30,830 bases of DNA, taken from assembly GCA_964426945.1 (NCBI GenBank), contig CAYRSS010000049.1, positions 1 to 30,830 on the forward strand, written 5' to 3'. This document shows, one piece after another, positions 18,957-26,749 of this stretch. The stretch comes from CAYRSS01 sp964426945. GTDB taxonomy: Bacteria > Planctomycetota > Phycisphaerae > UBA1845. Position numbers and translations under genes: made by a program. Numbering within the stretch: the first letter of the stretch is position 1; every line of letters starts with the position of its first letter. The notes beneath the pieces were generated by a model, which saw nothing but the letters and a program-made list of their open reading frames with translations, was not told the origin of the DNA and did not search any database.

Positions 18957-19003
18957 AGTCGCAGCCGATTCTTAACGGACGGGCGCGCCCCGATGTCGCG
19001 CAC

Positions 19004-19023
19004 GGCGGTCATGCCCGACCGCC
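19004..19023 (-). terminator. Hairpin 12 bases after the ABC permease stop codon
   Basis: GGCGGTC (19004-19010) and GACCGCC (19017-19023) form a perfect 7-bp stem with a 6-base loop, at the 3' end of the ABC operon. There is no T-run, so it is either a U-less terminator or an RNA-stabilising hairpin. Confidence 0.4.
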
Positions 19024-19034
19024 ACCGTCGCGCC

Positions 19035-20732
19035 CTATCCCTTCACGCCGGTCATGGTGACGCCCTGAATGAAGTGTCGCTGCGCGAAGAAGAAGGTGAT
19101 GATGACCGGCAGAGTCATGATCATCGAGCCGGCCATGATGAGCGTGAACTGATTCTCGCGCCCCGCCATGAAGCTGAAGAGCCCCAGCGCCAGGGGATAG
19201 AGGCGCTGATCGTTGACGTAGATCAGCGGCGTCATGAAGTCGTTCCAGACGAACATGAAGGTGAAGATGGCGATCGCGGCCAGCGTCGGCTTCATGAGCG
19301 GCATGGCCACATGCCACCAGGAGCGGAAGTAGCCGCAGCCGTCGATGCGCGCGGCGTCCTCGAGATCGCGCGGGATGCCCTTCATCGCCTGACGCAGCAG
19401 GAACACGGCGAAGGCGTTCACCGCCAGGCAGTTGGGCACCCACAGCGGCGCGAGCGTGTTGTACCACCCGAGATACCGGTAGATCACGAACGACGGAATC
19501 ATCGTGACCTGCGGCGGAATCATCAGCGTGGCCAGGACCAGCACGAAGGCGAGCCCGCGCCCCGGCCAGCGCAGGCGGGCGAGCGCGTACGCCACAAGCG
19601 AGCACGACACCAGCGTGCCCAGGACGTTGACCACCACAAGGAAGATGCTCGTCTTGAGGTAGCGCCAGAAGGGCACTTCCTGAAACGCCTTGCGGTAGTT
19701 CTCGGTACCCTTGGCCCAGAAGGCCTCGGGCGTGCTGCTGCGGTGAAGCTCGACGTGCACGACCATCCGGCGGGGGCCGTGGTCATATTGTGGGCCCGTG
19801 GCGGCTTCGTCGAGCAGGACGTAGTGCTTGGGCACGAGCCGCTCGTCGTCGGCGCTGGGCTCCTGGAGGGTGATGTCCCACCAGGTGTCGTCGCCCGCAT
19901 AGCGCGCCGACCGCGACCGCAACAGGCGGCCGCCGAGCTCGACCGCCACGCGAACCTCGTGCCAGGTGTCGTCGCGGCGGAAGCTGATCTCGAGACGCTT
20001 GAAGCGGTCGAGGTCGAAGGGCGCCTCAAACGCGGCCCCCAGTGTCACGAGGTCGGCATCGGTCTTGGTGTAATCGTAATGCACGACGGCTACCGTCCGG
20101 CCGCTTTCGTCGCCGGGCCCGATCTGCCCGGGGCCCGCTTCGACGCGCCATAGCGATTCGACGGGCCGCCCGGCGGTCAGGTCGTGGATGTTGTACGCCG
20201 TGTCCTTGGCCATCACCTTGCCGAGGGCGAAGCACCGGTAGCTCTGGTTGAAGGCGTCGAGGGCGAGGCCGGGGTGCAGGGCGGCGCGGACGCGCTGTCG
20301 GAAGGTGAGTTCCTCGTCGTCCCAAGCTTCATCGGGCAGGAGCCGCAACAGGCGGTGGAAGATCCCCTCCACCAGCTCCGTGCGAAGCACCACGGGATCG
20401 AGCGCCGCCATGCGGTCGTCGCGGAAGTCGTCGACGACGCGGCCGATCTCCTCCTCCAGCGCCGCACGCATCCAGCCGTCCCAGCGATGGCGGCCGATGT
20501 CGCGGTGCGTGGGGCGCTTAACGGGCGGAAACTGGCCGTCGTCGATGTAGGGGCTGGCGTCGCGCGGGACGGGCCGGCGCGGGAAGATCGTGATCTCCTC
20601 GCTCTGCACTTCCTTGTCCAGCTTCCAGCTCGTGCCGATCAGCCAGACAAACGGCAGCGCAAAGATCACCCCGCCGGCCAGCAGGACGGCGTGGTGCAGG
20701 ATCTTGCGCCAGACTGGATCCGATCCAATCAC
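19035..20732 (-). CDS. MalG-like ABC sugar permease with a ~300-residue extracytoplasmic insertion
   Basis: A 565-residue inner-membrane subunit of a CUT1-type carbohydrate importer; ordinary MalG/UgpE-type proteins have about 280 residues. TM1 (about 14-34) is followed by the usual SWKLDKEV start of the first periplasmic loop. The family sequence resumes only near residue 345 with ENYRKAFQEVPFWRYLKTSIFLVVVNV and continues to the C-terminus with normal membrane segments. The EAA loop that docks the ATPase is present (LEDAARIDGCGYFRSWWHVAMP, about 457-478). The inserted part begins helical (85-165). Its second half (about 190-330) is strand-rich, with Trp and Asp patterns (FKRLEISFRRDDTWHEV) that recall carbohydrate-binding jellyroll domains. 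The start is GTG 20732, the first start codon after an in-frame TAA. It follows the fusion gene after 120 bases. Confidence 0.88.
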   Translation of the reverse strand: MIGSDPVWRKILHHAVLLAGGVIFALPFVWLIGTSWKLDKEVQSEEITIFPRRPVPRDASPYIDDGQFPPVKRPTHRDIGRHRWDGWMRAALEEEIGRVVDDFRDDRMAALDPVVLRTELVEGIFHRLLRLLPDEAWDDEELTFRQRVRAALHPGLALDAFNQSYRCFALGKVMAKDTAYNIHDLTAGRPVESLWRVEAGPGQIGPGDESGRTVAVVHYDYTKTDADLVTLGAAFEAPFDLDRFKRLEISFRRDDTWHEVRVAVELGGRLLRSRSARYAGDDTWWDITLQEPSADDERLVPKHYVLLDEAATGPQYDHGPRRMVVHVELHRSSTPEAFWAKGTENYRKAFQEVPFWRYLKTSIFLVVVNVLGTLVSCSLVAYALARLRWPGRGLAFVLVLATLMIPPQVTMIPSFVIYRYLGWYNTLAPLWVPNCLAVNAFAVFLLRQAMKGIPRDLEDAARIDGCGYFRSWWHVAMPLMKPTLAAIAIFTFMFVWNDFMTPLIYVNDQRLYPLALGLFSFMAGRENQFTLIMAGSMIMTLPVIITFFFAQRHFIQGVTMTGVKG

Positions 20733-20756
20733 GGATGACCGCGTCCTTTACGGTTC

Positions 20757-20854
20757 AGTGGCCAGTGGCAAGTGGCAAGTGGCGAGTTGCGAGTCGTTTC
20801 CGACCGATCCTCGCCCGCCTGAGGCTTGCAACTTGCAACCTGCCACTCGCCACT
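20757..20854. repeat. Inverted array of 7-base repeats between the two ABC permease genes
   Basis: The left arm (20757-20796) is a run of 7-base units: AGTGGCC, AGTGGCA, AGTGGCA, AGTGGCG, AGTTGCG, then AGTCG. The right arm (20824-20854) is GCTTGCA, ACTTGCA, ACCTGCC, ACTCGCC, ACT, which is the same motif inverted. The first four unit pairs match at about 23 of 28 positions, so the RNA could fold into a long imperfect hairpin around a 27-base loop. The right arm ends inside the stop codon of the upstream gene (20853-20855). Confidence 0.85.
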
Positions 20855-23693
20855 ACTCCCCCGCATAGTGCACCCACCGCTTCGACAGCGTCATGTTAAT
20901 CAGCGTCAGCACGATCACGATCACAAACAGCACCCACGCCATCGCCGCGCCGTAGCCCAGGTTGAAGTAGGTGAAACACTGATCGAAGAGCTTGTAGACG
21001 TAGAAATAAGTCGAACGCTCCGGATAGCCGTTGGGCGTCATGATGTACGCCTGCGTGAAGATCTGAAACGTCTGGATCAGGCCGATGACGAGGTTGAACA
21101 GGATGTAGGGCGACAACATCGGCAGCGTGACGGTGAAGAAGCGGCGCACCGCCCCCGCGCCGTCGAGGGCGGCGGCTTCGTAGAGCGCCCGCGGGATCTC
21201 CTTGAGCCCCGCCAGCCAGATGATCATGCTCGCCCCGGCGCTCCACAGCCCCATGATGATCAGCGCCGGCTTGCTGGTCCGTTTGTCGGTCAGCCAGCTG
21301 ATGGGCGTCTCGAGCGGAAAGCCGAGGCGGACGTGGGCCCAGTCGATCAGGTCGGCCAGCCCGGTGATGTCGAGCATCCAGTTCATCAGGCCGTTCTGGG
21401 CGTTGAACACCCAGATCCACAGCACGGACGCGGCCACCACCGGCATGATCGCGGGCAGGAAAAACAGGGTGCGGTAGACGCTCATGCCGCGGATTTCGGC
21501 GCTGAGCAGCATCGCGAGAGCGAGTCCCACGGCCATGCCGATCGGCAGGCCGATCGCCATGTAGAAGGTGTTGTAGAGCACCTGGGCCGTGCCGCCGCGG
21601 CCGCCGAAGTCCTCGCCGAACATGCGCGCGTAGTGGTCAGCGCCGACGAAACGCACGGGGTTGATCACGTCGTACTCGGTCAGGCTCATCACGGCGCTGA
21701 AGACCATCGGCCCGCCGGAGAGCACCAGGAACCCCACGAGCCACGGCGAAGCGAAGAGCAGCCCCGCCCACCACTCGCGCCGAGCGTGGCCTGACGCCGG
21801 GTGTCGCGCACGGTGATGGAGGAATACGCCGGCCGACACGACTACGATCGCTCCGAGATAGAGCCACACGACCGGTGTCCAACTCATGGGCCGCCCGCGC
21901 GGCGGGCCGAAGAACTCGTCGAGCGAGCGCTGCACCCGGCGGTCCTGGTCGGCCAGCACACCGGCCACCGCCTTCGGCCGCTTCGTTGCGGGGTCCTCAC
22001 TGTGGTTCCAGGCGAGATCCTGGGCGTCGGCGAGGGCGTTCCACAGCTCCTGCCCCATGGGCGAGACGGGGCGGTATCGGCTGTGCGGCAGCAGGTCGAG
22101 GTGCGTCTGCAGCGCGCGGCGGACGCGCGGCGGCATTTCGGGTGTCTCGACGTACCGCTCCATCTGCACGTCGAGCAGGTCGCGGTTGGCCACGAGCCGA
22201 GGCATGTAGAGGCGGCCCTGGCCGCGCTCGCGCTGGGCATCGTGGTCGTTCATGATCATGCCCCCCTCGACCGAGGAGAGGAACTTGATCAGCCACCACG
22301 CTGCTTCGAGCTTCTCGGGCGGGCAGGTGGAGGGGATGCAGTAGGCAAAGCCCGCGACCCAGGTGACCGGCCCTTCGTCGAGCCGCCGCTGCGGAACCGG
22401 CGGCGGCGCTGTGCCGAAGTCCATGTCGCGCTTGTAGCGAGCCAGGTCCCGCAGGAACCAGTCGCCATGGATCAGCAGCGCGATCTGGTTGATGAAGAAG
22501 GGGTCCTGCGCCGCGGTCTGAAACGACTTGCGGAAGGCGACCACGTCGGCGGCGCCGCCGTAGGCGTCGAACACGTCGGTGGTCCACTGCAGCGCTTCGA
22601 CTACGCGCGGATCCTCGAGCGTCGCCGTTCGGCCGTCCTCGCTGAGGAACTCGCCGCCGTTGGCCCAGCCGTAGAGGTATAGCCAGGCGTTGCCGTGCTG
22701 CGGCTCAAAGCCGACACGGCGGATGCGCCCGTCGTCGTCCCACTGCGAGAGCCGCAGGGCGTAGCCGTCCTGGTCGAACACCTTGACGTGCTGGTTTTCG
22801 CCGCCGGGCAGGGCGAGGCGGCGGTTGCGGTAGGCGCTGCGGACCGTCAGTTCATGTGGCCCGTCGACGCGATCGACGAGGACGCGCGAGACGAGCCCCT
22901 TGTCGCTGATGTGGCTGAGTGTGTCGCCGGGGCGCACCCCCGCGGCGACGAAGTCGACCGAGCCGCTCTGTACGCGGTCACCGGAGATCCGGGCGTCGGC
23001 GGTATCAACCCGCTTGGTAAGAATCTGCTCCCAGGTGCGGGGGGGCAGCGGCTTGCCCTCGCCGTCCACGTAGCCGACCTGCCGGAGCATGTCGGCGTTG
23101 TAGTACATCACCCGGTTGTCCATGTAGTTGGGAATGCCGTACTGGCCGACCCGTCCGTCGTGCTCGTAGCTGCATTCGTCCCAGGTGGCGGGGAAGTAGG
23201 ACTCCGGGCGGATGATGAACCGTTCGAGCTGGGCGACCTGCTGCCGGGCGGCGTTCAGTTCGCCATCGGGTCCGCCGACCTGTTCGAGCTCGGCGAGGCG
23301 GCGCTTCGCGGCCTCCAGCTCTTCGCGGTCGCGCTCGATCAGATCGGTCAGGTCGCGGAACGCCCCGCGCGCCGCCCACTGGCAGATGGCGAAACGGTCA
23401 TACTCGACGACTTCGGGGGGGACGCCGCCGGCGATGCCGCACATGAGTCGCTGGGGATTGCCCTCGCCTTCGAGGCCCGTGCGGACGGCGCTGGAGCCGA
23501 GGATGGCGCGGTAGTCGGTAAATCGCCGCTCAAAGGCGTCCACGACGTCGAGCTGGCGCCCTTCGATGGGGCCGTTGAACCAGAGCGTGACCTCGGTGGT
23601 CTGCTCGCCCAGCCCGGCCTCGGGATGGGGGTGAAGCCACCAGAGCCCGCCGGCGAGGGCGATCAGCATGAACCAGGTTCGCCCTCGACCCAC
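20853..23693 (-). CDS. Fusion of an extracellular solute-binding protein with a MalF-like ABC sugar permease
   Basis: A 946-residue protein joining two ABC-importer subunits that are normally separate. Residues 7-20 form a signal-anchor or signal peptide. Residues about 33-595 are a family-1-type sugar-binding protein (EVTLWFNGPIEG at the start, QYGIPNYMDNRVMYYNADMLRQ in the middle, ALLIHGDWFLRDL, and the hinge-side AWWLIKFLSS), with a coiled coil at 113-160 and a strand-rich insert at about 228-312. A membrane span follows (607-625), then a full permease (640-946) with its EAA loop (YEAAALDGAGAVRRFFTVTLP, 838-858). The start is GTG 23693, preceded by GGGGAG at ideal spacing. Together with 19035-20732 it would make the membrane part of a sugar importer. 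The ATPase is not encoded here. Confidence 0.9.
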   Translation of the reverse strand: MGRGRTWFMLIALAGGLWWLHPHPEAGLGEQTTEVTLWFNGPIEGRQLDVVDAFERRFTDYRAILGSSAVRTGLEGEGNPQRLMCGIAGGVPPEVVEYDRFAICQWAARGAFRDLTDLIERDREELEAAKRRLAELEQVGGPDGELNAARQQVAQLERFIIRPESYFPATWDECSYEHDGRVGQYGIPNYMDNRVMYYNADMLRQVGYVDGEGKPLPPRTWEQILTKRVDTADARISGDRVQSGSVDFVAAGVRPGDTLSHISDKGLVSRVLVDRVDGPHELTVRSAYRNRRLALPGGENQHVKVFDQDGYALRLSQWDDDGRIRRVGFEPQHGNAWLYLYGWANGGEFLSEDGRTATLEDPRVVEALQWTTDVFDAYGGAADVVAFRKSFQTAAQDPFFINQIALLIHGDWFLRDLARYKRDMDFGTAPPPVPQRRLDEGPVTWVAGFAYCIPSTCPPEKLEAAWWLIKFLSSVEGGMIMNDHDAQRERGQGRLYMPRLVANRDLLDVQMERYVETPEMPPRVRRALQTHLDLLPHSRYRPVSPMGQELWNALADAQDLAWNHSEDPATKRPKAVAGVLADQDRRVQRSLDEFFGPPRGRPMSWTPVVWLYLGAIVVVSAGVFLHHRARHPASGHARREWWAGLLFASPWLVGFLVLSGGPMVFSAVMSLTEYDVINPVRFVGADHYARMFGEDFGGRGGTAQVLYNTFYMAIGLPIGMAVGLALAMLLSAEIRGMSVYRTLFFLPAIMPVVAASVLWIWVFNAQNGLMNWMLDITGLADLIDWAHVRLGFPLETPISWLTDKRTSKPALIIMGLWSAGASMIIWLAGLKEIPRALYEAAALDGAGAVRRFFTVTLPMLSPYILFNLVIGLIQTFQIFTQAYIMTPNGYPERSTYFYVYKLFDQCFTYFNLGYGAAMAWVLFVIVIVLTLINMTLSKRWVHYAGE

Positions 23694-23797
23694 CGGTCAC
23701 TCCCCTGTGGCGGGCCGGACTCCGTGCGGGCGGCCCATCGATCTGCGGGTGCGCCCTTCCCGCGGGCCATGCGCCGGCGGTGCGAGCGTGCGAGGAC

Positions 23798-23827
23798 ATC
23801 GTAGCGGCTGGCGTCGCGATCGTGCAA
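23798..23827 (-). promoter_or_regulatory. Candidate promoter of the ABC importer operon
   Basis: Minus strand: TTGCAC (23827-23822), an 18-base spacer, then TACGAT (23803-23798), in the 150-base gap before GTG 23693. Match is 3/6 and 4/6, so weak. Confidence 0.3.
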
Positions 23828-23843
23828 TCCCGGGCGGCGCGGC

Positions 23844-24338
23844 CTACCGTCCCGACGGCAGTTCGAAGAACTCGAGCCGATCGGCGGCGAGGTCGAGCGT
23901 GGCGACCGTGTGCACGGCGGCCCGGTGCAGCGCGCCAGGGTTGATGATGCGTGTCCGTCCGCGGCGATCGTCGCGGGCGAGGTGGGTGTGGCCGTGAAAC
24001 AGGTAGTCAACCTCCAAGGATCTGCACGCCGCCTCGAAGCCCGGCTCATGACCGTGGAACACGGCGATCGACCGGCCCGCCAGTTCGATCCGCACAGGGC
24101 TGGCCGCGGGGGGTGAGAGGCCGACCGTTCGGACGAAGGTGACCAGCCCGTGCGTGGCGACGTCGGTGTTGCCCCAGACGAAGGTCAGCGGACGTCCGGC
24201 GAGCTCCTCGAAGACCTCAATCCCCCCGACGTCGCCGCAGTGGACGACATGGACGACGCCGAGCTGATCGAAGAGGGCCACCGCGCGGCGCACAGCGAGC
24301 GCGCGACCGTGGCTGTCAGAGAGCAGGCCGAGGAGCAT
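23844..24338 (-). CDS. YfcE/MJ0936-type metallophosphoesterase
   Basis: A 164-residue calcineurin-like phosphoesterase, a two-metal hydrolase of phosphodiesters. All family blocks are present: DSHG (residues 8-11), GDVGG, GNTD, GHE, GHTH and NPGAL. The length is that of the small YfcE group. ATG 24338 places the first metal-binding block at the usual distance from the N-terminus, and GGGGAT lies upstream. A good promoter (24389-24417) precedes it. It is the gene immediately upstream of the ABC importer on the same strand, so read-through is possible, but a separate promoter for the importer also exists. Physiological substrate unknown. Confidence 0.92.
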   Translation of the reverse strand: MLLGLLSDSHGRALAVRRAVALFDQLGVVHVVHCGDVGGIEVFEELAGRPLTFVWGNTDVATHGLVTFVRTVGLSPPAASPVRIELAGRSIAVFHGHEPGFEAACRSLEVDYLFHGHTHLARDDRRGRTRIINPGALHRAAVHTVATLDLAADRLEFFELPSGR

Positions 24339-24388
24339 GAGTGCCGATCCCCTGCGCGTCCGTGCGTGTGCACGACCCGCAGTCGAGG

Positions 24389-24417
24389 GTTATCGCCGCC
24401 GGGACGGGGCGTGACAA
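24389..24417 (-). promoter_or_regulatory. Candidate promoter of the phosphoesterase gene
   Basis: Minus strand: TTGTCA (24417-24412), a 17-base spacer, then GATAAC (24394-24389). Match is 5/6 and 4/6 with ideal spacing, 51 bases before ATG 24338. Confidence 0.5.
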
Positions 24418-24441
24418 CGGCGGGCGTTCGCGCCTGGTGTT

Positions 24442-25233
24442 CTATCGCGGCCGTTGGTTGGCGGGGGGGGGAAGGTAGCCCCAGTAGAGGTGCGGATGCC
24501 GCCAGCGCGAGGCGGGGATGCCGTACTTCGTGTCCGTGAGGAAGTCTTCCTGCCGGAACCCCGCCACCCCGCCGCCGAGGTAGAGCACGTTGGCGAAGTC
24601 GCCGTGGAACTGCGTGGCCACGTTGATTGGTGCGGCGCTGGGCGAATTGGGAATGACGTCGAACATGTACACCGTGGTGACCTTGCCCGCGAAGCGCGAG
24701 GCCCGCAGCGGCTTGTCACCCATGTCGGGGAAGCCCGGCGTTGTCGGTCCGCCATAGTCGCCCGAGCCGGTGCCGTCGAGCACCTGGTTCATAGCGAAGT
24801 GAAACCGGTTCTTTCCGCTCGCGCTGATCCGGGATTCGGTGCGGTTCTTTGCCGGACAGATCCACACGTGTACATCGGGCAACTCGGCGATGCTCCAGTT
24901 CACTCCTTCCAGATCGCGATAGCGCGGCACGTCGAGGTATTGCGGCAGTTCGTTGTACCAGGTGCCGCGCTTGCCGTGTCCCGCAGAGTTCGGCACGTAG
25001 GGGATGCCGAGGCCCAGATGCCCCTCAGTCGGGATGAAGTCGTCGTAGTCCTGGCGGTACATCTGCAGCGCCACACCCCATTGCCGCAGTCGGCTGGCGC
25101 ACAACGCGCGATGGGCCTGTTGCTGCGCGCCGCGCAGCGACGGCAGCAGCATCCCCAGCAACAGGGCGATGATCGCGATGACCACGACGAGTTCGATGAG
25201 CGAGAAGCCGCGAAGGGAGAGTCGAGCGCGCAT
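24442..25233 (-). CDS. Type II pseudopilin / prepilin-like protein (planctomycete style)
   Basis: A 263-residue protein with a type IV prepilin N-terminus: a short basic leader ending RG, the processing site before F, then FSLIELVVVIAIIALL, including the Glu at position +5. Proteins of this type go through a prepilin peptidase and join a type II secretion or pilus-like fibre. The C-terminal part has HGDFANVLYLGGG, which lines up with the H-X9-DG processing-associated motif of planctomycete prepilins, with Gly in place of Asp. The frame is open up to 25374, but ATG 25233 follows GGAGG at 5 bases and directly precedes the leader. A candidate promoter lies at 25289-25317. No pilus machinery genes are nearby; planctomycetes often carry many such orphans. 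Confidence 0.88.
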   Translation of the reverse strand: MRARLSLRGFSLIELVVVIAIIALLLGMLLPSLRGAQQQAHRALCASRLRQWGVALQMYRQDYDDFIPTEGHLGLGIPYVPNSAGHGKRGTWYNELPQYLDVPRYRDLEGVNWSIAELPDVHVWICPAKNRTESRISASGKNRFHFAMNQVLDGTGSGDYGGPTTPGFPDMGDKPLRASRFAGKVTTVYMFDVIPNSPSAAPINVATQFHGDFANVLYLGGGVAGFRQEDFLTDTKYGIPASRWRHPHLYWGYLPPPANQRPR

Positions 25234-25288
25234 TCGCACCTCCGGACTGGCCGTACAGGTACGCCCTCCGTGGCGCGACGTGTCCGAC

Positions 25289-25317
25289 ACAGTACGCAGC
25301 GGGCGGCGCGGTCTCAA
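25289..25317 (-). promoter_or_regulatory. Candidate promoter of the prepilin gene
   Basis: Minus strand: TTGAGA (25317-25312), a 17-base spacer, then TACTGT (25294-25289). The -35 matches 5 of 6, the -10 only 3 of 6. Confidence 0.35.
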
Positions 25318-25446
25318 GCAGAATCTGTACGAATTGAATCGGAGTTGGCGACGGCCCAGGGGCCTTAGTTTCACCGGATTCGCGCGATTTCCAGTATTTG
25401 CATCAACGATGGGATGGTGGGGAAGCTGAGCGCGGCGGCAGTAGCT

Positions 25447-26031
25447 TCACCTCGGCAGGGCGCGGCGATTGACCTGGATCGATCGGCAGAGCGACTCGAA
25501 CGTGACGAGCGACTCTTCGTCAACCTGCGCGCCCGGGGCGATCGCCATCACGACGATCTGGATGCCGCGGAAAGCCGACGATCGAACAACCACATCGTGG
25601 CGGGCCAACTCCCCGATCTCGAGGCCGCCGACGCCCGCCAAGGTTGCGTCAAAAACCGGCGGGTTCACCTCGCCCGCGTCATGCCCGGCCAGCACCCGCC
25701 CCACCAGCCAGACGCGCAGCGGCAGGTCGTCGAGCCGGTCCTGGCTGTCGACGGGCTGCCAGCCGACGAACAGCACCAGGCCGTCTTTCCTTCCGGCCGG
25801 CGCTTCGTAAGCGAGCATGGCCTCCAGCGGCAGCGACCACCGGCCCGCGGGGTTGAACGGCTCCGGCACGACGAAGCTGAAGGGCCACGTCTCCGGTCGG
25901 GTCCGGCGGTCGTGGCGGCCCGAGGTCATCGTCTGGGCGAGCACCAGCGCCAGCCCGAACAGCCCGATGGCCATCCACCAGGCCCGGCCGGGGACGCTGG
26001 GGCGTTCCGGGTTGTAGCTGTCGATCTGCAA
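25447..26031 (-). CDS. Hypothetical membrane-anchored protein
   Basis: A 194-residue protein I do not recognise. A short cytoplasmic N-terminus, one membrane segment (about 17-34, WWMAIGLFGLALVLAQTM) and a roughly 155-residue soluble domain are visible. The domain has alternating strands and a C-terminal helix (EESLVTFESLCRSIQV) similar in style to the end of PsbP/DUF1795-like domains, but that is only a resemblance. The start is TTG 26031, supported by GAGGGG about 8 bases upstream; no in-frame ATG would keep the membrane anchor intact. A weak promoter pair (TCGACG at 26090-26085, TACCCT at 26067-26062, minus strand) precedes it. It stands alone, 213 bases before the prepilin gene start on the same strand. 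Confidence 0.75.
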   Translation of the reverse strand: MQIDSYNPERPSVPGRAWWMAIGLFGLALVLAQTMTSGRHDRRTRPETWPFSFVVPEPFNPAGRWSLPLEAMLAYEAPAGRKDGLVLFVGWQPVDSQDRLDDLPLRVWLVGRVLAGHDAGEVNPPVFDATLAGVGGLEIGELARHDVVVRSSAFRGIQIVVMAIAPGAQVDEESLVTFESLCRSIQVNRRALPR

Positions 26032-26135
26032 GCCCGATCCCCTCGTTCAACGCGGCCGCAGAGGGTAGCCCGGAACGGCGTCCTCGTCGAACGGCTGCCT
26101 CCGGCCTTGCCGTGGCACCTCCGGCGCGGGCCGCT

Positions 26136-26164
26136 TTCCCTCTGTGGGCTTGTTCCCTTATACT
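26136..26164 (+). promoter_or_regulatory. Candidate promoter for the hpf-ptsN-ptsH-ptsI cluster
   Basis: TTCCCT (26136-26141), a 17-base spacer, then TATACT (26159-26164). The -10 matches 5 of 6 and is the same hexamer as at 12078 and 18934. It would give a leader of about 255 bases before hpf. Confidence 0.4.
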
Positions 26165-26180
26165 TGCGGCCGCCAGACGA

Positions 26181-26246
26181 GCGCCACGTTTCTGTGGCGC
26201 TGCCGGAGGCGACCGGCGTCGTCAGCGGCCCCCGTCGGGCGGGGGC
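26181..26246 (+). other. Structured GC-rich leader upstream of hpf
   Basis: Two perfect hairpins: GCGCCAC/GTGGCGC (26181-26187 with 26194-26200) and GCCCCCG/CGGGGGC (26228-26234 with 26240-26246). The rest of the gap up to 26425 is GC-rich and shows no convincing gene. The leader is unusually long for this compact region. Confidence 0.4.
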
Positions 26247-26425
26247 TTGCGGGCGGTGGCGCGCCCCGGAATGATAGCCGCTGCTGCTCTCGGCGGGGCT
26301 GATTCGGTCGATCCGGCCAGCCGATGAGGCGTTGGCCGGCGCGCCGCGTGGGCTTCCGGCGTCGGCGCGCAGCGCGACCGGGTCGATCTGCGCCGCGCGG
26401 GAGTCACGAGTCGGGAGGTGGATCG

Positions 26426-26749
26426 TTGAGAATGCAACTGACGGGTCGGCACGTCGAGGTGACCGGGCCCCTGCGTGAATACTTCGAAGAGAAGGCGGGT
26501 CGCCTGACGCGCTTCTACGACCGGATTCACTCGGTGGAGGGTGTCTTCGACGCCGAGCACGACCAGTTCAAGCTGGAGATCATCGTGTCGGCGGACGGGG
26601 GCCGTCCGTTCATCGCGCAGGACACCGGGCCGGATACGGCGTCGCTGGTGGACAGCGTGGTGGACAAGCTGGAGCGTCAGCTTCGCAAGCACAAGGAAAT
26701 GCGTCGCGAGCACAAGCACGACGGCAAGGCCGAGCCGCCGCCCGCCTGA
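26426..26749 (+). CDS. hpf: Ribosome hibernation-promoting factor (short HPF/YfiA family)
   Basis: A 107-residue protein that binds the 30S decoding region and inactivates ribosomes in slow growth. It shows the family N-terminus MQLTGRHVEVTGPLREY and the beta-alpha-beta-beta-beta-alpha pattern through DSVVDKLERQLRKHKEMRR, ending in a basic tail. It lacks the C-terminal dimerisation domain of long HPF. Start choice: GGAGG (26414-26418) is 7 bases from TTG 26426 and 13 from ATG 26432, so the TTG (adding Met-Arg) is preferred; the ATG is the alternative. The frame open from 26324 is Arg-rich noise. The location before ptsN matches the classical rpoN-hpf-ptsN neighbourhood, here without rpoN. Confidence 0.93.
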   Translation: MRMQLTGRHVEVTGPLREYFEEKAGRLTRFYDRIHSVEGVFDAEHDQFKLEIIVSADGGRPFIAQDTGPDTASLVDSVVDKLERQLRKHKEMRREHKHDGKAEPPPA

